64,000 nt of DNA from Mariniflexile fucanivorans (lineage in GTDB: Bacteria > Bacteroidota > Bacteroidia > Flavobacteriales > Flavobacteriaceae), in assembly GCF_004341235.1 (NCBI RefSeq), contig NZ_SLUP01000001.1, forward strand, positions 434,001 to 498,000, given 5' to 3'. How positions within the stretch are numbered: position 1 is the first letter of the stretch; each line of letters opens with the position of its first letter. Positions 51,395 to 59,971 of this stretch are shown piece by piece. A program made the position numbers and the translations under genes. Below the pieces are notes generated by a model. The model did not search any database. It was not told the DNA's origin and saw only the letters and a program-made list of their open reading frames with translations.

Positions 51395-51523
51395 GACTGT
51401 CTGAAAAGTGTAATATTAAGTCATATTGAGCATGTCGAAATATTGTAACATACTGGTAGTCAATATCGGTTTCGACAGGCTCAACCTGACAAAGTAAATG
51501 TAAAATCCTTTTTAGACAGCCTC
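51395..51523. mobile_element. MITE-like element, copy 2 (degenerate)
   Basis: GACTGTCTGAAAAGTGTAA at the left and CTTTTTAGACAGCCTC at the right are the decayed ends of the element at 8723-8859. The interior again has TTGAGCATGTCGAAA and TTTCGACAGGCTCAA and the stretch AACCTGACAAAGTAAATGTA. It lies in a 334-base gap (51362-51695) that holds no gene. The ends are less alike than in copy 1. Confidence 0.7.
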
Positions 51524-51695
51524 ATTAATAATCCACTCAAATTCATAGTTTCCTGTTTTGTCAATTACTAAAATAATTAAACATTTTCTGTAACAAAAAA
51601 CAGCTTTAAAACACTCATAAATAAAATCTAATTTTAGTATTGCGAAACTCTAACCAAAGAGTTACCTTACAAAAAATTACAAACGGTTTTATATT

Positions 51696-52268
51696 ATGAT
51701 GAACTGGTTTTCAAATTTAGAATTATTTCCAAAAATTTATTGGGGTATTGCGTTATTAGGCTCTTTAATTTTCATTATCATGATGGTTTTAACCTTCATT
51801 GGTGGGGAAACAGATGGCTTAGATACAGATGCCGAAATAGAATCGGATACCGGTATTGGGTTTCAATTTATAACCTTTAAAAATCTCATTGGTTTCTTTA
51901 CTTTATTTGGCTGGAGTGGTATCGCCTGTATTGATGCTGGCCTTTCCAATATACTAACTATCATTATTTCCTTTGTCTGTGGTTTACTCATGATGACAAT
52001 TATGGCTGCCATGTTTTACTACATGCGAAAACTTAACGACAGTGGCACCTTAGTTTTTAAAAATGCCATTGGTGCTGTAGGCGAAGTCTATTTAACCATT
52101 GGTGCCAACAGATCTTCCATAGGAAAAGTACATATTAAAATACAAGGCGCTTTACGAGAACTGGAAGCCCTAACCGATGCTGATACTAACTTAAAATCAT
52201 CAGCTGTTATTAAAGTAAAAGACGTTACAGAAAACGGAATTTTAATTGTTGAACTATTAACCAAATAA
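51696..52268 (+). CDS. NfeD-like membrane protein with C-terminal OB-fold
   Basis: The 190-residue protein has three membrane helices (about 16-38, 62-85 and 90-112) and a C-terminal OB-like beta barrel (about 115-190; GAVGEVYLTIGANRSSIGKVHIKI and SSAVIKVKDVTENGILIVELL). This is the YqiJ/NfeD-type partner found next to flotillins. Its stop is two bases before the flotillin start, so they form one operon. The pair is thought to organise membrane microdomains. Confidence 0.8.
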   Translation: MMNWFSNLELFPKIYWGIALLGSLIFIIMMVLTFIGGETDGLDTDAEIESDTGIGFQFITFKNLIGFFTLFGWSGIACIDAGLSNILTIIISFVCGLLMMTIMAAMFYYMRKLNDSGTLVFKNAIGAVGEVYLTIGANRSSIGKVHIKIQGALRELEALTDADTNLKSSAVIKVKDVTENGILIVELLTK

Positions 52269-52270
52269 CC

Positions 52271-53905
52271 ATGACCTTATTAGTAACCCAAGCCTCCGAT
52301 TTTGGCTTACCCGTAGCAATCATTTTTGCTGTATTATTTGTTTTTGTATTTTTTATTGTCTTAGTAAGGCGCTATAAACGTTGTCCTTCAGACCGAATTT
52401 TAGTAGTGTACGGTAAAGTTGGTGGTGGACAATCGGCAAAATGTATACATGGTGGTGCTGCCTTTATAGTACCCGTAATTCAAGATTATCAATTTCTAGA
52501 TTTAACACCTATTTCTATAGAAGTTAATTTAGTAAATGCTTTAAGTAAGCAAAACATTCGTGTTAATGTACCATCGCGTTTTACTATTGGTGTTTCCACC
52601 GAACCAGGTATCATGCAAAATGCTGCCGAAAGACTTTTAGGTTTAGGTCAAAACGAAATACAAGAATTGGCGCAAGAAATCATTTTTGGTCAGTTACGTT
52701 TAGTAGTGGCTTCTATGGATATTGAAGAAATCAATTCCGATCGTGATAAATTTTTAACCAATATTTCTGAAAGTGTAGAATCTGAGCTTAAAAAAGTAGG
52801 TTTAAAACTTATCAACGTAAACATTACAGATATTGTTGATGAATCTGGATATATTCAAGCTTTAGGAAAAGAAGCTGCGGCACACGCTATCAATGCCGCT
52901 AGAAAATCGGTTGCCGAAAAAACCAGAGATGGTTCCATTGGTGAAGCCAATGCGGTACAAGATGAACGTACCCAAGTAGCAGAATTACATGCTAAAGCGA
53001 AGATTGGTGAAGCCAATGCGATGCAAAATGAAAGAACTCAAATTGCTGCAGCCAATGCATTAGCCATGATTGGTGAAGCTAACGCAAGCCAAAACGAGCG
53101 TGTGCAAACAGCGAGTGCCGTAGCCAAAGCTAAAATTGGTGAAGCTGAAGCATTAAAGGAAGAAAGAATCAAAACATCGGAAGCTAATGCACGAGCTATT
53201 GATGGAGAGAATATAGCTAAAATCTCGATTGCAGAATCGGATGCCTTAAGAAGAGAACGCGAAGCGGAAGCTGAAAAAAGAGCCATTGCTTCGGAAAAAG
53301 TACAAGCCGCAAAAGCATTAGAAGAAGCCTATGCTGCTGAAAAAATGGCGGAAATTGCCAGAGCGGAACGTGTACGCTCTACACAATTAGCAGATATTGT
53401 TGTTCCTGCTGAAATAGATAAAAGAAAAGTAGAAATTGATGCGGAAGCGGAAGCTGAAAATATAAGAAGAATAGCAAAAGGGCAAGCGGATGCGATTTTA
53501 CTAAAAGCACAAGCCGAAGCGCAAGGTTTATACGAAGTATTAACCAAACAAGCGGCTGGTTTAGACCAAATTGTTAAAGCGGCTGGAAACAACTCAAAAG
53601 ACGCTGTGTTACTGTTAATTGCAGATAAACTTCCTGAATTAGTTAAAACACAAGCCGAAGCTATTAAAAACATTAAAATTGATAAAGTAACCGTTTGGGA
53701 AAATGGCGGCGGAAAAGATGGAAAATCATCTACAGCTAACTTCCTATCGGGTATGTACCAATCGGTGCCACCACTTCAAGACATGTTTAATATGGCTGGT
53801 ATGGATTTGCCCGAGTATTTAAAAGGTAAAACCATAGAAGAAAAAGCAACGCCTTCAAAAAAGAAACCAACTTCAAAGGATATTGATGATGCCATTGAAG
53901 AATAG
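52271..53905 (+). CDS. Flotillin family (SPFH/YqiK-like) protein
   Basis: This scaffolding protein of membrane microdomains has 544 residues: an N-terminal membrane helix (about 12-33), an SPFH domain (about 40-215; SDRILVVYGKV, AAFIVPVIQDYQFLDLTPISIEV, IITDIVDESGYIQALG), a long alanine/glutamate-rich coiled coil (about 215-430), and a tail with proline- and lysine-rich residues. The coiled coil contains four 22-residue tandem repeats beginning IGEANA (223-310). A terminator follows. It is co-transcribed with the NfeD-like gene upstream. Confidence 0.93.
   Translation: MTLLVTQASDFGLPVAIIFAVLFVFVFFIVLVRRYKRCPSDRILVVYGKVGGGQSAKCIHGGAAFIVPVIQDYQFLDLTPISIEVNLVNALSKQNIRVNVPSRFTIGVSTEPGIMQNAAERLLGLGQNEIQELAQEIIFGQLRLVVASMDIEEINSDRDKFLTNISESVESELKKVGLKLINVNITDIVDESGYIQALGKEAAAHAINAARKSVAEKTRDGSIGEANAVQDERTQVAELHAKAKIGEANAMQNERTQIAAANALAMIGEANASQNERVQTASAVAKAKIGEAEALKEERIKTSEANARAIDGENIAKISIAESDALRREREAEAEKRAIASEKVQAAKALEEAYAAEKMAEIARAERVRSTQLADIVVPAEIDKRKVEIDAEAEAENIRRIAKGQADAILLKAQAEAQGLYEVLTKQAAGLDQIVKAAGNNSKDAVLLLIADKLPELVKTQAEAIKNIKIDKVTVWENGGGKDGKSSTANFLSGMYQSVPPLQDMFNMAGMDLPEYLKGKTIEEKATPSKKKPTSKDIDDAIEE
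52937..53200 (+). repeat. Four tandem 66-base coding repeats in the flotillin gene
   Basis: Each unit encodes a 22-residue block (IGEANAVQDERTQVAELHAK-type; units start at residues 223, 245, 267 and 289). The first three keep IGEANA-x-Q-x-ER, the fourth is diverged. Such repeats can expand or contract by slippage, and 22 residues is close to three heptads, keeping the coiled-coil register roughly intact. Confidence 0.85.
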
Positions 53906-53916
53906 TTAAACAAAAA

Positions 53917-53944
53917 AAATTCCGCTAGTACAGCGGAATTTTTT
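53917..53944. terminator. Bidirectional terminator between flotillin and PorP genes
   Basis: AAATTCCGCT and AGCGGAATTT form a perfect 10-bp stem with the loop AGTAC. T residues follow on the plus strand and a run of A precedes on the left, so both convergent genes can use it. Confidence 0.87.
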
Positions 53945-53984
53945 GTTTTAAATCTTATAAATAGTTATAGTAAAAGTTATATAT

Positions 53985-54986
53985 CTAATTAACCGCAGGA
54001 CAGTTACAATCGTAACGCTCTCTTTTACAATTAAAGTTATAGCCTAAAGTTAATTGATGAAAACCCCCATTGGCAAATACCACCGAATTATTTTGATAGG
54101 TATAATTGTAAGCAAACATAAACTCGTTATAATTAACGCCTAAAATAGGTGTAATTTGCTGTAAACGTTGGGTATTTACAGAACCCGACTGTGTATATTC
54201 TGCACCATCAAAACTATTTCTATACGACAAGCCTCCCCAAATTTTACCAAATTCCACTTGTTTATATACTTTAGCATTTACATCAATAGAGGCTTCTTTG
54301 GTTTCATCTCTATATTGAAACATCACCGATGGCTCATAACTCCATTCACTTCCGTATTTACTAAATACATTTCCAACCGAAAGTAAATAACGTCTTAAAT
54401 TACTGGTGATATTCACATCTTTATTAATTCCAGAATTTTCCAATACATTTTTAATTGTTGCATGGGCATAAAAATCCAAAAAATGGTATGAAAATCCTAA
54501 ATCGATATTAAAGTTGGTTTCATTTTGAACAAAGCCATCAATTATTGGGTCTGGACCATCAAACAGAAAGGATGTTTCATCTAATTTATACTGAATAAAT
54601 CCTGCACTCAGTCCAAAAGACAACATATTTAAATCGGTTTCACTTCTAGAAAACATCAAGTGGTGTGCATAGGTAGCGTAAGCACCTGTTTGCGAATGAT
54701 ATCCATTTTTATCTGTATATAAAATACCGCCAATAGCCGATTGGGAATCGCCTATTCTACCGTTCATACTTAAAGTTAAAAGTTGTGGTGCATCTTCATG
54801 CCCAAACCATTGTTGCCGTGCAGTAAGTCTTACTTTAGCACAATTGGCAGCACCAGCCATAGAGGGGTGTATTAAATAGTAATTATCGGTTAAATAGTCG
54901 GTATATATGGGCAACCCTTCTTGAGAATTTACAATGTTAGCGCACATAACGCCTACTGCAACCATGAAAACATTCATTAACTTCAT
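53985..54986 (-). CDS. PorP/SprF family type IX secretion membrane protein
   Basis: The 333-residue outer membrane beta-barrel protein has a signal peptide (about 1-21) and the family start LPIYTDYLTDNYYLIHPSMAGAANCAKVRLTARQQWFGHEDAPQLLTLSMNG. GGILYTDKNGYHSQTGAYATYAHHL follows, and the C-terminal barrel strands end in FHQLTLGYNF. It binds the PorE/PorK-side of the type IX secretion machinery or acts as an anchor for secreted adhesins such as SprB. No cognate large adhesin lies beside it here, so the partner is elsewhere. It is a single gene. Confidence 0.92.
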   Translation of the reverse strand: MKLMNVFMVAVGVMCANIVNSQEGLPIYTDYLTDNYYLIHPSMAGAANCAKVRLTARQQWFGHEDAPQLLTLSMNGRIGDSQSAIGGILYTDKNGYHSQTGAYATYAHHLMFSRSETDLNMLSFGLSAGFIQYKLDETSFLFDGPDPIIDGFVQNETNFNIDLGFSYHFLDFYAHATIKNVLENSGINKDVNITSNLRRYLLSVGNVFSKYGSEWSYEPSVMFQYRDETKEASIDVNAKVYKQVEFGKIWGGLSYRNSFDGAEYTQSGSVNTQRLQQITPILGVNYNEFMFAYNYTYQNNSVVFANGGFHQLTLGYNFNCKRERYDCNCPAVN

Positions 54987-55153
54987 AAGTTCAATCAGGT
55001 TAATTTGCTATTAAAAGCCTTAATTAGTAATAAATTATACGAAAAAGAAAACATGCAAAAAGTTATCTTTTACTCCCAAAAAAGAGGCAACAAAACTCAA
55101 ATATATGGATATCTAAAGTTTTCTTTTAGTATTTTTGTGAAAAATTAGCTAAA

Positions 55154-56056
55154 ATGAATACTTTCAAGGTTTCTGTGCAAGAAACATCAAATAACGCCAT
55201 CATTAAATTCGAAATAAATGAGTTTATAACGAAACATCAAAGTTTTGAATTTAATAATATAGACGACGCCAAGGCATCGCCTTTAGCACAACAATTGTTC
55301 TATTTACCCTTTGTAAAAAAGGTATATATCTCTGGAAACTTTATTGCAGTAGAGCGCTATAACATTGTTGAATGGAGTGATGTACAGGATGAAGTAGCTG
55401 AACAAATTGAAGCCTATTTAAACGATGGTGGTATCGTTATTGAAGAAACTGCCAAAGCAAAAAAAGTACCAGTTACGGTGTACGCTGAAAGCACACCAAA
55501 CCCAGCGGTAATGAAATTTGTGGCCAACAAAAAAATAGTAACAACTCTTTTTGAATTCACTTCCATAGACGAAGCAAAATTATCACCTTTAGCAACCGAG
55601 CTATTTCATTTTCCGTTTGTGAAAAGTGTTTTTATTGACGAAAATTACGTGTCCATTACCAAGTATGATATGGCTGAATGGCAAGATATTACAATAGAAC
55701 TTCGTGAATTTATTAAAAACTATATTGAAAACGGTAAAGATGTGGTAGTGCCTAATGCTGCTGAAACATTAAAAAAATCGACAACACAATTAGATTCTCA
55801 CTATGAATCTCTGGATGACACTTCTAAAGAAATTATCAACATTTTGGAAGAATATATAAGGCCAGCTGTTGCTAGCGATGGTGGAAACATTCAATTCATT
55901 TCCTACGATGCCGAAACTAAAAATGTTAGCGTGATGTTGCAAGGTGCTTGTAGCGGTTGCCCGTCTTCAACTTACACTTTAAAAAGTGGTATTGAAAACA
56001 TGTTGAAAGAAATGCTAAAAGGCAGAGTTGAAACAGTTGAGGCAATAAACGGTTAA
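55154..56056 (+). CDS. NifU-like iron-sulfur scaffold with duplicated Nfu N domain
   Basis: The 300-residue protein carries two Nfu N-terminal domains in tandem (about 5-95 and 107-198; the second has TPNPAVMKFVANK) and a C-terminal NifU domain (about 225-300) with the cluster-binding Cys266 and Cys269 in GACSGCPSSTYTLKSGIE. It probably carries or delivers Fe-S clusters. A TATTTTTG element at 55130-55137 may be its -7 box. The gene is followed by dodecin after 48 bases. The tandem N domain is usual in Flavobacteria. Confidence 0.92.
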   Translation: MNTFKVSVQETSNNAIIKFEINEFITKHQSFEFNNIDDAKASPLAQQLFYLPFVKKVYISGNFIAVERYNIVEWSDVQDEVAEQIEAYLNDGGIVIEETAKAKKVPVTVYAESTPNPAVMKFVANKKIVTTLFEFTSIDEAKLSPLATELFHFPFVKSVFIDENYVSITKYDMAEWQDITIELREFIKNYIENGKDVVVPNAAETLKKSTTQLDSHYESLDDTSKEIINILEEYIRPAVASDGGNIQFISYDAETKNVSVMLQGACSGCPSSTYTLKSGIENMLKEMLKGRVETVEAING

Positions 56057-56104
56057 TTACATTAAATTTCTTAACTTTAGGTTTTAACTTAAATTTTTTA
56101 AATT

Positions 56105-56305
56105 ATGTCTGTATTAAAAGTTATTGAAATTTTAGCTAATTCCGATAAAAGTTGGGAAGATGCTACCAGAAAAGCTGTAAAACACGCCTCTAAAAGCGTT
56201 AAAAACATCCGTTCTGTTTATGTAAATGAACAAAGCGCTAGCATAAAAGATAGTGAAGTAACCGAGTTTAGGGTTAACCTAAAAATCACTTTTGAAGTTG
56301 ATTAA
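56105..56305 (+). CDS. Dodecin family flavin-binding protein
   Basis: The 66-residue protein matches dodecin, which forms a dodecameric hollow shell that stores flavins: VLKVIEILANSDKSWEDATRKAVKHASKSVKNIRSVYVNEQSASIKDSEVTEFRVNLKITFEV. The Trp (residue 18) that stacks on the flavin and the Glu/Asp around it are present. It lies 48 bases after the NifU gene and is probably in the same transcript, followed by a MITE-like element. Confidence 0.92.
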   Translation: MSVLKVIEILANSDKSWEDATRKAVKHASKSVKNIRSVYVNEQSASIKDSEVTEFRVNLKITFEVD

Positions 56306-56318
56306 ATTTAGAAAAAAC

Positions 56319-56485
56319 GAAAACGTCTGAAAAGCGTAATACTATTTCATATGGTCCATATATATATATTGGGACTGTCGAAATATTTTAACTTACTAAT
56401 AATCAATATTGGTTTTCGACAATCCAGATAGTTATCTGGACAATCAAACAAAGTAGATACAAAATACTTTTCAGACAGATTCGTT
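56319..56485. mobile_element. MITE-like element, copy 3 (expanded and decayed)
   Basis: GTCTGAAAAGCGTAAT at the left and ATACTTTTCAGACAGAT at the right correspond to the ends of copies 1 and 2, inside a longer imperfect flank AAACGAA. The interior differs: CATATATATATATTGGGACTGTCG and a CCAGATAGTTATCTGG palindrome replace the TTGAGC arms. Its length is about 167 bp. Confidence 0.6.
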
Positions 56486-56513
56486 TGCATCTATCTTTTA
56501 AAACATAACATTC

Positions 56514-56858
56514 ATGACCTTTATTTTAATAGCCTGTGTTGCGTTATTACACTTCTATTTTTTAATTTTAGAAATGTTTTTATGGACCACACCAAAAGGC
56601 ATTAAAATATTTGGTTTAAAATCTAAAGAATTTGCTGAAGAAACCAAAGTATTAGCAGCAAACCAAGGTTTATATAATGGCTTTTTAGCGGCTGGTTTAG
56701 TGTTTTCAATTATTCAAAAAGATATACAAATAGCAGCTTTTTTTCTTATTTGTGTGACTATTGCTGGTATTTATGGGTCTTACTCTACAAAGCAAATAAA
56801 ATTATTTTATATACAAGCAGTTCCTGCCATTATCGCTTTAATTAGTTGTTTTATTTAA
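56514..56858 (+). CDS. DUF1304 membrane protein
   Basis: The 114-residue protein has four membrane helices (about 3-23, 48-68, 72-90 and 95-113), with the conserved HFYFLILEMFLW at the N-terminus and NQGLYNGFLAAGLVFS and IYGSYSTKQIKLFYIQAVPAIIALI. These match DUF1304, a family of unknown function. The gene stands alone after the MITE-like element, with mscS 77 bases downstream. Confidence 0.88.
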   Translation: MTFILIACVALLHFYFLILEMFLWTTPKGIKIFGLKSKEFAEETKVLAANQGLYNGFLAAGLVFSIIQKDIQIAAFFLICVTIAGIYGSYSTKQIKLFYIQAVPAIIALISCFI

Positions 56859-56935
56859 AACTTAACTATTAGTTTACCTCTATTTGCTTCTAAAGTTTTA
56901 CATTATAAACATTAAATAAATTACAAATTAAAATT

Positions 56936-57751
56936 ATGAATTTAGAAAACATTGACACTACGTATTGGATTGGATTAATAACAGAATACGGATTAAAAAT
57001 AATTGGTGCTATTGCCATTTGGATTATTGGCTCGTGGATAATTAAAAAACTCCTGAAAGCGACCCGAAAAGTAATGACAAAAAGCAATTATGAAGAAAGC
57101 TTGCAAAAGTTTCTAATAAATCTACTTAGTTGGGGACTAAAAATATTACTAATCATAACACTTTTAGGGACTTTAGGCGTGCCTACAACCTCGTTTGCTG
57201 CTATTATTGCTGCAGCTGGTTTAGCTGTTGGCTTAGCACTTCAAGGTTCGCTAGGTAATTTTGCTGGTGGTGTATTAATAATGATTTTTAAACCTTTTAA
57301 AATTGGCGATTTAATTGAAGCCCAGGGTGAAATAGGCGTCGTAAAACAAATTGAAATTTTTACTACTAAACTCATAGGTTTGTCTAATAAAGAAATTATA
57401 ATTCCGAATGGAGCCTTATCAAATGGCAATATCGTAAACTATACCACCGAAGGGACCCGACGTGTAGATTTAACCTTTGGTGTTGGATATGATTCAGATA
57501 TAAAGAAAACGAAAGAGGTTTTAATGAAGGTAATTACTTCACATCCTAAAGTTATTGAAACTCCTGCTCCAACAGTAAATGTTTCTGAATTAGCAGATAG
57601 TTCGGTAAATTTTGCCGTAAGACCATGGTGTAAAACAGAAGATTATTGGACAGTTTACTTTGATGTTACCGAAAACACTAAAATAGCACTTGATGCTGCA
57701 GGTATTGAAATTCCTTACCCACATCAAGTTGAAATACATAAACAAGCTTAA
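56936..57751 (+). CDS. Small-conductance mechanosensitive channel (MscS family)
   Basis: This channel opens under membrane tension to release solutes during osmotic downshock. The 271 residues have three membrane helices (about 20-42, 58-80 and 88-115), the pore-lining third with GLAVGLALQGSLGNFAGGVLIMIFKPFKIGD, then the cytosolic MscS beta domain IIIPNGALSNGNIVNYTTEGTRRVDLTFGVGYDSD and the C-terminal vestibule. It is of minimal MscS size. Its stop codon directly abuts the tsaB stop on the opposite strand, leaving no room for a shared terminator. Confidence 0.94.
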   Translation: MNLENIDTTYWIGLITEYGLKIIGAIAIWIIGSWIIKKLLKATRKVMTKSNYEESLQKFLINLLSWGLKILLIITLLGTLGVPTTSFAAIIAAAGLAVGLALQGSLGNFAGGVLIMIFKPFKIGDLIEAQGEIGVVKQIEIFTTKLIGLSNKEIIIPNGALSNGNIVNYTTEGTRRVDLTFGVGYDSDIKKTKEVLMKVITSHPKVIETPAPTVNVSELADSSVNFAVRPWCKTEDYWTVYFDVTENTKIALDAAGIEIPYPHQVEIHKQA

Positions 57752-58429
57752 TTATAATTGAGATTTTGGTTTTAAAGCCACAAAATCTTTTAAATAATAA
57801 GGTTCAAAATAAGCGACATCTTCAAAGTCGCTTTTTTTGTACTTATTAAATGCTAACAAACTCATTTGGCTGGCAGAAGGCAATGTATCTTCAACAAAAA
57901 CAGTATTCGGGTGGCTTATCAAGTCTTTTGTTTTTTCTACGCCATTACCAACAAAATAGACTTTGCCTTGGTTTAATTGTTCCGCGAAAGCGTTTTCATC
58001 TAAAACTTGTGCTTCCGTTTCTCTAATTTCATTATAATTTGAATCGAAAATAGCCGCATACACCTCTAAGCGTCTGGCATCGAGCATCGATACAATAACG
58101 CCATCATTTGCATCAACTTGATGCGCTAAAGCTTCTAAAGTTGGTACCGAAATCAATGGTTTATCTAAAGCGAAACAAAGTCCTTTTGCCGCCGAAACGC
58201 CTATACGTAACCCCGTGTAAGACCCCGGACCTTTACTAATGGCAATAGCATCCAATTCTTTAGAAGTAATGTTTGCTTCTTTTAAAACCGCATCAATAAA
58301 CACATGCAAACTTTCGGCATGCGAGTAGTTTTTGCTGTTATCTTCCTTTAAAACAATTGTTTTTCCATTCCGCGAAAGCGATACCGAACAATTGGTTGTT
58401 GCTGTTTCTATATTAAGAATTAATGACAC
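57752..58429 (-). CDS. tsaB: tRNA threonylcarbamoyladenosine protein TsaB
   Basis: TsaB is the non-catalytic partner of TsaD needed for t6A37 modification of ANN-decoding tRNAs. The ASKHA-fold protein begins LILNIETATTNCSVSLS and has ISKGPGSYTGLRIGVSAAKGLCFAL near residue 62. I chose the GTG at 58429 (225 residues). The ATG at 58462 would lie within the terminator hairpin of the upstream operon and add 11 atypical residues. TTG at 58432 is a further option. Confidence 0.92.
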   Translation of the reverse strand: MSLILNIETATTNCSVSLSRNGKTIVLKEDNSKNYSHAESLHVFIDAVLKEANITSKELDAIAISKGPGSYTGLRIGVSAAKGLCFALDKPLISVPTLEALAHQVDANDGVIVSMLDARRLEVYAAIFDSNYNEIRETEAQVLDENAFAEQLNQGKVYFVGNGVEKTKDLISHPNTVFVEDTLPSASQMSLLAFNKYKKSDFEDVAYFEPYYLKDFVALKPKSQL

Positions 58430-58450
58430 AAGAGTTGAATTTAAAAAATA

Positions 58451-58474
58451 AATTCCCGCCAAAAAGCGGGAATT
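58451..58474 (-). terminator. Terminator of the MacAB-TolC type operon
   Basis: AATTCCCGC and GCGGGAATT pair perfectly over nine bases with a six-base loop, and on the minus strand TTTATTTTTT follows. It lies 22 bases beyond the TolC stop codon and just before tsaB. Confidence 0.8.
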
Positions 58475-58495
58475 GCAAAATTAAAGAAATATTTA

Positions 58496-59971
58496 TTAAT
58501 CTAAGGTTATAGGAGTACCATTATAGAACTCTAACAATTTAGATTTAAACACAAAATTGTATTTGGAATTTGCTAAAGTAGATTGGGCATTTATTAACCT
58601 GTTTCTTACTTGTTCAAATTCAAAAGAAGTCATCACACCCAAGCTATAACTTTCGTTGGCTGTTCTAAATGCTTCTTCTTGCGCTATTAGAGACGCATTT
58701 GATGCTTTATATTGATTTAAAGCTGCACGCGCATCTAAATAAGCATTTTCAATGGTAGAAAGCAAATCTTGTTTTGCCTGTTCTAAACCATAAGCCATAC
58801 GTTTATTACTAATTATAGATCTATTAACGCTGGCCCTTGTTCTATTTCCATTAAAAATAGGCACACTTACACTTACACCAACATTATAACCTAAATTATT
58901 ATTGAATTGTTTTCCGAATCCATTTGGAATCGATTTGTAATTTGCTGGATTTCGAGGGTCGGTAGATTGAATTAAAATTGGATTTACTAAATCTGTAGGT
59001 TCATAAATAGGAATGTATGCAATACTCCCTGGATTGTCTACATCAACTATAGTAATCCTATCTTTTTCGCCCAATGTATGTTGGTATGAAGTACCCAAAC
59101 CTGCACCTAAACTTACCGATGGATAAAAGGCACTTTTAGCTATTTTAATATCTAATTCTGAATTTTCTATACTAATTTCGGCAGCTCTTATTTCAGGTCT
59201 GTTTTCAAGGGCTTTGTTATATATTTCGTCCGTGTCGTTGTACATCAATTCTACCGAAGACAAATCGAAAGTAACTTCCTCAATATCAAAACCTCTATGA
59301 GAAATTTGTAATAACTGAGCTAAATTTAACAATGCCAAATCGATTCCGTTTTGAGCATTAATTAATTGCTCTTTATTGCTAGCTAATTGTGCTTCAACAT
59401 CAAACAATGCTGTTTTTGGCTGAGAGCCTTCATTAAACAATATTCTAATACGTTCTACTTGTTGCTCTGTAACCCGAACCTGCTCTTCTGCTATTTTGTA
59501 GTTTTCCTTATTTAATAACGCATTTAAATAACTGTTTACAACTGCCAAAGAAATATCATCTTTTAACTTTTGTAATTGTACTTGGCTGGATTCCAAACCA
59601 AGCTTTGCCTGCTTATATAGGTTGGTGTTTCTAAACCCATTAAAAAGTGTAACACCTGTATTTACGCTTAAACTTGAACCAAAAGTATTACTAGAAATTC
59701 TACTTCCATCCTGACCAATATAGGAACCAAAATTAAAGTTTCCAGAGGTTGAACCATTAACCGACGGTAAAAAATTACCTTTGGCGCTCACTATATTCTC
59801 TTGGGCAGTTTCGGTATCTAATTCCGATTGCTTAACGGTAATGTTATTTTCTAGCGCATAATTTACACACGCTTCCAGTGTCCATTTTTTATCTTGTGCA
59901 AATGAAAACATACACACTACAAGTGCTACTAAAACTAAGCTGTTCTTCATCTTATTTTTCTTCATCTTCAT
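58496..59971 (-). CDS. TolC-family outer membrane protein of an ABC-type exporter
   Basis: The 491-residue protein has a signal peptide (ending MFSFAQ) and the two OEP halves: KKWTLEACVNYALENNITVKQSELD at the start and a second half near 250-480 with GVSVSVPIFNGNRTRASVNRSI and SFEFEQVRNRLINAQSTLANSKYNFVFKSKLLEFY. An alternative start at 59950 would be one base after the adaptor stop; the listed start overlaps the adaptor by 20 bases. It is the last gene of the exporter operon, followed by a terminator. Confidence 0.9.
   Translation of the reverse strand: MKMKKNKMKNSLVLVALVVCMFSFAQDKKWTLEACVNYALENNITVKQSELDTETAQENIVSAKGNFLPSVNGSTSGNFNFGSYIGQDGSRISSNTFGSSLSVNTGVTLFNGFRNTNLYKQAKLGLESSQVQLQKLKDDISLAVVNSYLNALLNKENYKIAEEQVRVTEQQVERIRILFNEGSQPKTALFDVEAQLASNKEQLINAQNGIDLALLNLAQLLQISHRGFDIEEVTFDLSSVELMYNDTDEIYNKALENRPEIRAAEISIENSELDIKIAKSAFYPSVSLGAGLGTSYQHTLGEKDRITIVDVDNPGSIAYIPIYEPTDLVNPILIQSTDPRNPANYKSIPNGFGKQFNNNLGYNVGVSVSVPIFNGNRTRASVNRSIISNKRMAYGLEQAKQDLLSTIENAYLDARAALNQYKASNASLIAQEEAFRTANESYSLGVMTSFEFEQVRNRLINAQSTLANSKYNFVFKSKLLEFYNGTPITLD

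Noticed and set aside
53329-53673. 114-codon minus-strand frame inside the flotillin gene
   Set aside because: The alanine/serine-rich peptide is the antisense of a coiled-coil coding region, a usual artefact.
58430-58462. Upstream ATG for tsaB
   Set aside because: It lies in the terminator hairpin of the preceding operon; the family start fits the GTG at 58429.
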